A stretch of DNA of 5,951 nt from Desulfuromonadales bacterium (GTDB lineage: Bacteria; Desulfobacterota; Desulfuromonadia; Desulfuromonadales; UBA2294), in the NCBI GenBank assembly GCA_014859615.1, contig JACUTX010000158.1:1-5951 (forward strand), in the 5' to 3' direction. This document shows, piece by piece, positions 1 to 5,616 of this stretch. Position 1 is the first letter of the stretch; every line of letters starts with the position of its first letter. The notes under the pieces are model-generated. The model saw only the letters and a list, made by a program, of their open reading frames with translations, did not search any database and was not told where the DNA came from. The position numbers and the translations under genes are program-made.

Positions 1-98
1 TCTCGACCGGGGTCGGTTCGCAACCTGTTGCGACAAAGCTGCGCGACCGGCGCAATGAAGTGCGACTGGAGTTACAGAAGCGGGGGGTTGTCCCGTAG
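1..98 (+). CDS. C-terminal end of an unidentified convergent gene (partial)
   Basis: A plus-strand frame is open from the left edge (first full codon at 3) to a TAG stop at 96-98, giving about 31 residues that end in LQKRGVVP. Codon choice looks coding (GCG, CTG, CGC, GAC, CGG, CTG, GAG, CAG, CCG). There is no ATG, GTG or TTG start for a minus-strand gene in this stretch, so a convergent plus-strand gene explains it best. The charged segment RDRRNEVRLEL loosely recalls the NRRVE-type tail of OmpA-like domains, but this is too short to name a family. The stop lies two bases before the end of the mscS-family gene on the other strand, so the two genes meet tail to tail. The call rests on an open frame plus a fitting terminator and could be chance. 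Confidence 0.5.
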   Translation, partial: STGVGSQPVATKLRDRRNEVRLELQKRGVVP

Positions 99-113
99 TA
101 CTACCCCTCTTTT
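82..113 (+). terminator. Probable rho-independent terminator of the convergent plus-strand gene
   Basis: On the plus strand, bases 82-88 (GGGGGGT) can pair with 103-109 (ACCCCTC) including one G-U pair. Two inner pairs (90-91 with 100-101) lie beyond a mismatch, leaving an eight-base loop. TTTT follows at 110-113. The hairpin straddles the plus-strand stop codon and the last codons of the mscS-family gene. On the minus strand the same hairpin lacks a T-run, so it would serve mainly the plus-strand transcript. The perfect 10-base palindrome GTAGTACTAC (95-104) sits inside it. Confidence 0.45.
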
Positions 114-2578
114 ATGTCGTCCGACCTGTTTTTTACATCGTCTGACCTGTTTTTTACGTCGGTCGCGATAATCCCCGGCTCGACACTACGCAGATGCAGA
201 TCGCGCTGCGGGAACGGAATCTCGATCCCGGCGGCATGCAGCGCTTCGGCGATGGCGATGCCGAGGTTGCTGCGTACCAGCAAGCGCAGTTTCACGTCTG
301 CAATCCAGACCCTTAATTCAAAATTGAGAGAACTGTCACCAAACTCGGTAAAGATTGCTGAAGGGGGCGGGGTTTCGGCCACTTCGGGATACTCGTTTGC
401 AACCTGTTCAAGGATCGAAATAACGTTGCGCATATCGGTGCCGTACTTGACTCCGACGGGAATAACGATGCGCGAGACGTTGTTCGACAGGGTCCAGTTG
501 GTCACTTTCTCGGAGATCATCTGCGAGTTTGGAACGATAAGCTCCGATAGATCAAAGGTTTCGACAACGGTTGAGCGCATGCCGATGTTGACGATGACCC
601 CCCAGGTATCGCCGACGATCACCGTATCCCCGACCTTGACCGGGCGTTCGAACAGCAGGATCAAGCCGCTCACAAAGTTGTTGACGATATCCTGCAGACC
701 GAAGCCGATGCCGATCCCAAAAGCCCCGGCCAAAAGTGTGAAATTCTTCAACTCGATTCCGGCCATACTCATGGCGATTAAAAAGCCGATCAGAATCAAG
801 GCGTAGTGAAGCAGCTTCTTGATGGCGTCACGCACCCCTCGATCGACCCGTTTATTGTAAAAAAATTGTGATTCGATGAACGACTGGATGAACCAGGAGG
901 TGATGCTGGTCAGATAGAGGGCCAGAATCACGAGGAGAATCATCTGCAGGGAGAGATGAAATTCACCGATATTGACTTCGAGGGACAAGAGGGTCTGCCG
1001 GAGGTCATCAATCCCTTGCTTCTGACCGATGGCATCGAGCACGTAATTCAGGGTCGAGATGAAGATGGTGATGCGCAGCAGGTTTTTGAACCGGTATGGA
1101 GCCTGACGATCGAGTTGCTTAACAAACTGTTTGCCGACGATATATTTAATGGTAAAGATGAATTCAATCCCCCCTTCGCCGATCCGCAGCATCATAATCA
1201 CCAGCAGCAGGATCAGAATTGCACCAAAGGCGGCCTCAAGCAGATATTCGGCCAACGTAACGTAGCCGGTCAATTCGGCAATCAGCACGGTCAGCAGAAC
1301 CAGGGCGCTGAGAATCATGGCGACGATGATCTTGTCGATCTGCCCACCGCTGCGGATTTGCCGCTGAACAGCGAGCAGAATGGCCGGGATGCCGATCAGG
1401 CTGAGCAGGGTGAGGTAGAGGCGGTGATACGGCAGGGGGGTGCCGGTGACGTTCAGGAGCCCCAGAGAGATATAGACGACGGACAGTGTGTAGATGAAGC
1501 GGCGTTCCGTATTGTCGACGATGATGGCGGCGGCGAGCCGGGCGGCTGAGAAGACGGCGATGGATGTCATCGTCAGCAGCAGTAACTGTGGTGGGGCGGT
1601 GTAAAGCAGTTGCGGGAGAGTCGCCGCTATAAAAAGGGCTGCGGCAATCGGGCGCGCAAAGACAAACTCCCACTCTTCGGTCCGGTCAGCCGTCAGCCGT
1701 TCCAGAGCGCGAAAGCACCAGACCAGCAGAAAAACCAGGCCGAACTGCAGTCCGATCAGCCACCCCATGCGATTGATAAAATCGCCCTGAAACTGGAATG
1801 TTGCTCTCAACCCTTCTACGGTTTTTTTGTTCAGATTCTGGTCGAATTGCTCAAAGAAGTCTTGACTGAGCAAAGGGGGGGCGTTGCGTTTGAGCGGTTC
1901 ACGTTGGAGATTTACAAGTTCGGTACTCAGTTTTTCTTTTAAGGTGAGGAGCCCGTCGCGCCCTTGGGATATCCGCTGCTGCAGCTGAATCAGTTGTGTG
2001 GAACTGTTCACGATACCCTGCAGCAACTTGGTGAGCATCTCGTCAACCTGGCGGAATGTCGCGCGCGGGACGGTTGCTCCGGACTCTTTGAGCGATTTCT
2101 GCCAGTCGTTCCAATACTTCTTCTGGGTCGACCAGATGATGCGGATATCTTCAAAGGCGCTCAGTGGTTCCGAGACCAGATTGAGTAACAAGCTGAACTC
2201 CTGATTCAGCTGGTCGATCTGCCCTTGCGCCTGCAGCAATCGATTGATCGGCCAGGTGGTGAGATCGCCGTAGCTCTGAATCTGTTTGTTCAACTTTTGC
2301 CATTCAACATCGAGTTTTATCGACTTCTCGGTCAAGCTGTCGATATTGACGTTGGCGATAATGCCGGAGGTCATCCGGGTCAGATCGTCGGTCAGCTTTG
2401 AAGCCCGGGGGACCACCTCCTGCAATCCCGGGAAGACCACGGGGGCAGCGGCCGTAGCTGGCGCATCCGCTTCGGCAGCAAATAGCGGGATCGGGAGCGC
2501 CATCATCAGCCAGCAGAAGAGACAGACGCTGTATAAACAGAGTTTAAACGACCGTCCAAAACGTAGAACGTTCTTCAT
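101..2578 (-). CDS. MscK-like mechanosensitive ion channel, MscS family
   Basis: This 825-residue inner-membrane channel should open under membrane tension to release solutes during hypo-osmotic shock. A signal peptide covers about residues 1-34 (cut near LFA/AEA). A periplasmic, helix- and glutamine-rich region likely to form coiled coils follows to about 268. Hydrophobic segments then lie near 272-290, 306-325, 331-354, 362-378, 386-405, 418-436, 443-464, 500-518, 543-567, 588-606 and 612-642. The last is the MscS pore helix, with the Gly/Ala-rich run AGAFGIGIGFG and then LQDIVNNFVSG and FERPVKVGD (about 617-651). The MscS beta and alpha/beta cytoplasmic domains run to about 797. About eleven membrane segments behind a periplasmic domain match the MscK (KefA) plan, though this protein is shorter than E. 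coli MscK (about 1,120 residues). ATG at 2578 is chosen because AAGGTGG lies five bases upstream; the in-frame GTG at 2587 falls inside that ribosome site. It overlaps the corA stop by one base (TAATG). The extreme C-terminus carries a tandem heptapeptide repeat. Confidence 0.93.
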   Translation of the reverse strand: MKNVLRFGRSFKLCLYSVCLFCWLMMALPIPLFAAEADAPATAAAPVVFPGLQEVVPRASKLTDDLTRMTSGIIANVNIDSLTEKSIKLDVEWQKLNKQIQSYGDLTTWPINRLLQAQGQIDQLNQEFSLLLNLVSEPLSAFEDIRIIWSTQKKYWNDWQKSLKESGATVPRATFRQVDEMLTKLLQGIVNSSTQLIQLQQRISQGRDGLLTLKEKLSTELVNLQREPLKRNAPPLLSQDFFEQFDQNLNKKTVEGLRATFQFQGDFINRMGWLIGLQFGLVFLLVWCFRALERLTADRTEEWEFVFARPIAAALFIAATLPQLLYTAPPQLLLLTMTSIAVFSAARLAAAIIVDNTERRFIYTLSVVYISLGLLNVTGTPLPYHRLYLTLLSLIGIPAILLAVQRQIRSGGQIDKIIVAMILSALVLLTVLIAELTGYVTLAEYLLEAAFGAILILLLVIMMLRIGEGGIEFIFTIKYIVGKQFVKQLDRQAPYRFKNLLRITIFISTLNYVLDAIGQKQGIDDLRQTLLSLEVNIGEFHLSLQMILLVILALYLTSITSWFIQSFIESQFFYNKRVDRGVRDAIKKLLHYALILIGFLIAMSMAGIELKNFTLLAGAFGIGIGFGLQDIVNNFVSGLILLFERPVKVGDTVIVGDTWGVIVNIGMRSTVVETFDLSELIVPNSQMISEKVTNWTLSNNVSRIVIPVGVKYGTDMRNVISILEQVANEYPEVAETPPPSAIFTEFGDSSLNFELRVWIADVKLRLLVRSNLGIAIAEALHAAGIEIPFPQRDLHLRSVEPGIIATDVKNRSDDVKNRSDDIKEG
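116..157 (-). repeat. Two tandem 21-bp units encoding a repeated DVKNRSD heptapeptide
   Basis: Bases 116-136 and 137-157 are direct tandem copies that agree at 19 of 21 positions; the differences are at the first and seventh bases. In the mscS-family frame they encode the repeated heptapeptide DVKNRSD near residues 807-820, followed by a truncated third start (DIKEG) before the stop. The unit length is a multiple of three, so gain or loss of copies would keep the frame. It lies beyond the conserved channel domain, in what should be a disordered cytoplasmic tail. Confidence 0.85.
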
Positions 2579-3633
2579 TAAAACCACCTTTTACGCTTGA
2601 AATAGGTGACCATGCCGACAAAAATGGTGATCATCACTGTCCAGATCCCTGCGTAACCAAAGCGCCATTTGAGCTCCGGCATAACCTCGAAGTTCATGCC
2701 GTAGACGCCGGCGATAAAAGTGAGCGGAATGAAAATCGACGCCATGATCGTCAGTATTTTCATCACCTCATTCATCCGGTTGCTGGCGCTCGACATATAG
2801 AGATCGAGCAGGCCGGAAACGGTATCGCGGAAGATTTCAACCGTTTCAACAACCTGGATCGTGTGATCGTAGAGATCACGCAGAAAGACCTGGGTGGTCG
2901 GGTCGATATGCAACGATTCTTCTCTGCGCATCTCACTGATCACTTCACGCAGCGGCCAGATCGCTTTACGAACCTGAAGCAGCTCGGTTTTGAAGGTATA
3001 AATTCGTTTCAGGCAGTCTTGTGACGGGTTGTCGATCAGATCCTGCTCCAGCTGGGTGAGATGGTCGCCGATCGTTTCGAGAATATGAAAGTAACTGTCG
3101 ACCACCGAGTCGATCAGGGCATAGACCAGATAATCGGAACCCCGGCTGCAGATTCGTCCGCTTTTTCTCTGCAGACGCGACCTTACGCCAGAGAAGACGT
3201 CGCCGTGTCGCTCCTGAAAAGAGACGACAAACCCTTTGCCGAGAATAAAACTGATCTGCTCGGAGACGATCCGGTCTTCCTCCTCATCAATTGAGAGCAT
3301 CCTGAGGATAACCAGAGTGTAGTCGTCAAACTCCTCAAATTTTGGGCGGTGCGCAGTGTCCAGAATATCTTCGAGGGCTAAAGGGTCGACACCGAAGGCT
3401 TGTCCGAGGCGGTCGATCAGCGCAATGTCATGCAGGCCGTAAAGATTGATCCAGGAGACAGAAGGGGAATCGATGAAGGGGAGGCAGTCGTCAACGCTGA
3501 CATCGTCCTGACGGGTGAAACGGGTCGGGTCGTAATCGATGATCGACAGCTCGGGGCGATCTATCTTCTGTTCACCGATATGGACCAGAGTTCCGGGTGC
3601 CAGTCCAATCTCTGTTGCTTTTGAGCTGAACAT
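2578..3633 (-). CDS. corA: CorA magnesium/cobalt transport protein
   Basis: CorA proteins form inner-membrane pentamers that let Mg2+ (also Co2+ or Ni2+ in some) into the cell. This one is 351 residues, the same as Thermotoga maritima CorA as I recall it, and key residues fall at the same numbers: cytoplasmic metal-sensing D89 and D253, pore-lining N288, M291 and L294, and the YGMN signature with GMN at 312-314. The cytoplasmic alpha/beta funnel spans about 1-240, the long stalk helix about 245-310 leads into membrane helix 1 (about 293-311), the short periplasmic loop is FEVMPEL, and membrane helix 2 is about 326-344 with a basic tail KRKRWF. Metal binding at D89/D253 is expected to close the channel when internal Mg2+ is high. 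The frame is open back to 3738, but ATG at 3633 is the right start: it has AGGAG five bases upstream and aligns with the family N-terminus. It follows the desuccinylase gene by 49 bases and overlaps the channel gene by one. Confidence 0.96.
   Translation of the reverse strand: MFSSKATEIGLAPGTLVHIGEQKIDRPELSIIDYDPTRFTRQDDVSVDDCLPFIDSPSVSWINLYGLHDIALIDRLGQAFGVDPLALEDILDTAHRPKFEEFDDYTLVILRMLSIDEEEDRIVSEQISFILGKGFVVSFQERHGDVFSGVRSRLQRKSGRICSRGSDYLVYALIDSVVDSYFHILETIGDHLTQLEQDLIDNPSQDCLKRIYTFKTELLQVRKAIWPLREVISEMRREESLHIDPTTQVFLRDLYDHTIQVVETVEIFRDTVSGLLDLYMSSASNRMNEVMKILTIMASIFIPLTFIAGVYGMNFEVMPELKWRFGYAGIWTVMITIFVGMVTYFKRKRWF
2584..2590 (-). promoter_or_regulatory. Ribosome binding site of the mscS-family gene, inside corA
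   Basis: AAGGTGG on the minus strand lies five bases before the ATG at 2578. It sits within the final codons of corA (Lys-Arg-Trp-Phe-stop), so ribosomes finishing corA would be next to the new start. It decides the start: the upstream GTG at 2587 is part of this site and cannot be the start it serves. Confidence 0.8.
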
Positions 3634-3682
3634 AACTTCTCCTGAACAAAAAAGGTGAAGGGGGCGACTGTTGTCACGCAAC
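3634..3682 (-). other. 49-base intergenic spacer between the desuccinylase gene and corA
   Basis: This is the only true gap in the minus-strand run. In transcription direction it holds a four-pair hairpin (GTTG/CAAC, five-base loop) just after the stop, a C-rich stretch, a run of six T residues, then the corA ribosome site. A GTGA/TCAC pairing could place a weak stem before the T-run, but four pairs with a long loop is poor for termination. I see no convincing -10/-35 promoter. It may be plain operon spacing or a weak attenuator. Confidence 0.4.
3639..3644 (-). promoter_or_regulatory. Ribosome binding site of corA, fixes its start
   Basis: CAGGAG on the minus strand, five bases (AAGTT) before the ATG at 3633. 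It is the strongest Shine-Dalgarno match in the window. It shows that the 35-codon upstream extension of the frame, which runs back into the desuccinylase gene, is not translated as part of CorA. Confidence 0.85.
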
Positions 3683-4714
3683 TCAGACCAGTCGGGGCCA
3701 GAAATCTTCCTGACCGAGATCCGAAGTGAGCCCTTCAACCAGCTGCCCGGCTTCCGGATCCCCCTCTAAAACGGCGATGTGAAATATGGCGTCCCCTTGA
3801 TAGACCAGAGGGAGTTCGAGGCGACCAAGAATGATCCCGGAGGCCGGAGCCATGATCGCCTGTTCGGTTTCCCCATACGGATCAGAGACGACGCCGATCA
3901 TATCACCAGCTTTAACTTGTGATCCGATTGTGGCGCGTCGGGTGATCATGCCGCTGATCGGTGCGCGCACCCATTTTGAAACAATGGAATGAAAAACCGG
4001 ATGAGTCCGTTTTGAGGCTTGCGCAGGGAGCATGTCGATCGCCCGCATAACAGCAATGATACCACGTAAACCGGTGCGGATCGACAGCTCGTCGAAGCGC
4101 AACGCCTCGCCGGCTTCGAACAGCAGCATCGGCATGCCGCGTTCGGCGACCGCTTCACGCAGAGAGCCGTCACGGGTCTCTGAGTGAACCATGACCGGTG
4201 CGCCGAAAGCGCGCGCCAGACGTCTGGTTTCGGCATCGTGCAGAGACGCGCGGACGTGCGGCAGGTTGAAGCGGTGATTTGAGCCAGTGTGCAGATCGAT
4301 ACCGTGACTGCATCGGGAGACGATTTCCCGCGTGAACAGGGAGGCGAGCCGGCTCGCCAGAGATCCATTTTCAGAGCCGGGAAAGGTCCGGTTCAGGTCG
4401 CGACGGTCGGGGAGATAACGTGAATGATGAATAAAGCCGAAACTGTTGACGATCGGGATCGCGATCAGCGTCCCGCGCAGATTGGTGAGGAGCTTACGCT
4501 TCAGCAGGCGGTGGATAATCTCGACGCCGTTGATCTCGTCGCCATGCAGGGCGGCTGAGACGAAGAGAGTCGGTCCGGATCTGCGCCCGTGAATAACATG
4601 GGCGGTCAGATCCATTTCCGTGTGGGTGTAGAGTTTCGCCACTGGCAGATGGACGGTTCGCCTCTGGCCGGGGAGAATGTCGATATTGCCGATGCGAAAC
4701 GGTTCTTGTTTCAC
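3683..4714 (-). CDS. Succinylglutamate desuccinylase/aspartoacylase-family zinc hydrolase
   Basis: This 343-residue enzyme belongs to the AstE/AspA family (M14 carboxypeptidase fold), which cuts acyl-amino-acid amide bonds with a single zinc. Likely zinc ligands are H57 and E60 in LHGDE and H142 in DLHTG. RDLNRTFPG (105-113) is the usual substrate-carboxylate-binding stretch. E200 in LLFEAGE is the probable general base. Residues about 245-316 form a second domain resembling a barrel-sandwich (biotinyl/lipoyl-like) fold, with VRAPISGMI and IMAPASGII as its two half-repeats; no lysine occupies the usual hairpin attachment point, so it is probably not modified. The true substrate is unknown: this subgroup lies outside arginine-catabolism operons, and no ast genes are seen here. 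Start is GTG at 4714, overlapping the rimK stop as GTGA, with AGAGG six bases upstream; the N-terminus fits the family. Beside rimK, an action on glutamylated products is a reasonable inference, not shown. Confidence 0.88.
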   Translation of the reverse strand: MKQEPFRIGNIDILPGQRRTVHLPVAKLYTHTEMDLTAHVIHGRRSGPTLFVSAALHGDEINGVEIIHRLLKRKLLTNLRGTLIAIPIVNSFGFIHHSRYLPDRRDLNRTFPGSENGSLASRLASLFTREIVSRCSHGIDLHTGSNHRFNLPHVRASLHDAETRRLARAFGAPVMVHSETRDGSLREAVAERGMPMLLFEAGEALRFDELSIRTGLRGIIAVMRAIDMLPAQASKRTHPVFHSIVSKWVRAPISGMITRRATIGSQVKAGDMIGVVSDPYGETEQAIMAPASGIILGRLELPLVYQGDAIFHIAVLEGDPEAGQLVEGLTSDLGQEDFWPRLV

Positions 4715-5616
4715 CCTCTGCCTCTGGTTTTGTTTTTTCCTGGTTTCGCCTGCTTTTCGATGAACTGGATAATCGCCCCGGCGACATCTTTGCCGGTCGA
4801 GGTCTCGATCCCTTGAAGGCCCGGGGAAGAATTGACTTCCATCACCACCGGGCCGTGATTGGAGCGCAGAATGTCAACGCCGGCGACATTGAGCCCCATG
4901 ATCCGGGCCGAGCGGACGGCGGTCGAGCGCTCTTCCGGGGTGAGCCGGACAACCGTCGCCTTGCCGCCACGGTGAATATTGGAACGAAATTCCCCTTCAG
5001 CCCCCTGACGCATCATCGCGGCAACAACCTTATCACCGATGACGAAACAGCGCAGATCAGCGCCATGTGCCTCTTTGATAAATTCCTGGACCAGAATCTG
5101 CGCCTGCAGGCCGCGAAACGCTTCGATAACGCTCTCGGCCGCCTTTTGAGTTTCGGCGAGAACGACCCCGATCCCCTGCGTCCCTTCCAGCAATTTGACC
5201 ACCAGCGGAGCGCCGCCAACCTGATTGATCAAGTCCTGGGTATATTTGGTCGATTGGGCAAAACCGGTGACCGGCAGACCGATCCCTTTGCGGGCGAGTA
5301 GCTGCAGGGAGCGGAGTTTGTCGCGCGAGCGACTGATGGCGACCGATTCGTTGACGCTGTAGACGTTCATCATCTCGAATTGACGGACAACAGCGGTGCC
5401 AAAAAAGGTGATCGAGGCGCCGATGCGCGGAATAATCGCATCGTAGCCGGTCAGCTCCTCCCCCTTGTAGTGGATGGTCGGACGCTGGGAAGCGATGGTC
5501 ATGTAGCAGCGCAAGGGATCGATGACCCGTACATCATGGCCCCGTTGATGGCAGGCTTCAACCAGACGACTGGTAGAGTAGAGCTCAGGATTTCTCGACA
5601 AGATAGCGATTTTCAT
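4711..5616 (-). CDS. rimK: RimK, ATP-dependent L-glutamate ligase (ribosomal protein S6 modification)
   Basis: RimK is a cytoplasmic ATP-grasp enzyme that adds L-glutamate to the C-terminus of ribosomal protein S6 in E. coli and can also make short poly-alpha-glutamate. This 301-residue protein is almost the same length as the E. coli enzyme (300) and follows it closely from MKIAILSR to the end. ATP- and metal-binding positions match by number: K100, K141, D187, R211, D248, E260 and N262 (in MEVNSSPG). The ATP-grasp domain covers about 104-287, with the glycine-rich loop EGTQGIG at 144-150. The last dozen residues (KPGKNKTRGRG) form a basic tail unlike the E. coli end. ATG at 5616 overlaps the upstream protease stop (ATGA), with AGAGGG four bases ahead. 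Whether S6 here has an acceptor C-terminus cannot be seen. In Pseudomonas, RimK is encoded with accessory Rim proteins and affects ribosome composition; extending that to this organism is inference. Confidence 0.95.
   Translation of the reverse strand: MKIAILSRNPELYSTSRLVEACHQRGHDVRVIDPLRCYMTIASQRPTIHYKGEELTGYDAIIPRIGASITFFGTAVVRQFEMMNVYSVNESVAISRSRDKLRSLQLLARKGIGLPVTGFAQSTKYTQDLINQVGGAPLVVKLLEGTQGIGVVLAETQKAAESVIEAFRGLQAQILVQEFIKEAHGADLRCFVIGDKVVAAMMRQGAEGEFRSNIHRGGKATVVRLTPEERSTAVRSARIMGLNVAGVDILRSNHGPVVMEVNSSPGLQGIETSTGKDVAGAIIQFIEKQAKPGKNKTRGRG
4721..4725 (-). promoter_or_regulatory. Ribosome binding site supporting a GTG start
   Basis: AGAGG on the minus strand lies six bases before the GTG at 4714, inside the last codons of rimK. 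A second AGAGG overlaps the spacer immediately before the GTG and is too close to act. The GTG shares bases with the rimK stop (GTGA), which points to translational coupling. Confidence 0.65.

Noticed and set aside
114..806. 230-codon open frame on the plus strand
   Set aside because: It lies fully antisense to the conserved MscS pore and cytoplasmic domain, begins inside the tandem repeat, and its product is low-complexity Ser/Thr/Ile-rich with no recognisable domain.
956..1549. 197-codon plus-strand open frame, rich in Gln, Asp, Gly and His
   Set aside because: It is antisense to the transmembrane region of the mscS-family gene. Its polar composition is what the reverse complement of Leu/Ile-rich membrane codons gives, and no ribosome site or family was recognised.
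1236..1673. 145-codon minus-strand frame within the channel gene
   Set aside because: It is an out-of-frame reading of the channel gene, rich in Arg, His and Pro as expected of a shifted GC-rich frame; the channel frame is intact across it, so it is no frameshift remnant.
2579..2587. GTG start at 2587 for the mscS-family gene
   Set aside because: The GTG is part of the Shine-Dalgarno sequence AAGGTGG that serves the ATG at 2578; the signal peptide also starts naturally at that ATG (MKN).
3634..3738. N-terminal extension of CorA back to an upstream start at 3738
   Set aside because: It overlaps the end of the desuccinylase gene out of frame, crosses the spacer and the AGGAG site, and has no counterpart in the CorA family.
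3946..4368. 140-codon minus-strand frame inside the desuccinylase-like gene
   Set aside because: Its Cys/Ser/Arg-rich product has no family features, while the overlapping frame carries all zinc-site motifs in order.
4813..5301. 162-codon plus-strand frame opposite rimK
   Set aside because: It is antisense to the ATP-grasp core, and its Arg/Asp/Phe/Gly-rich product looks like a reverse-strand shadow of conserved rimK codons.
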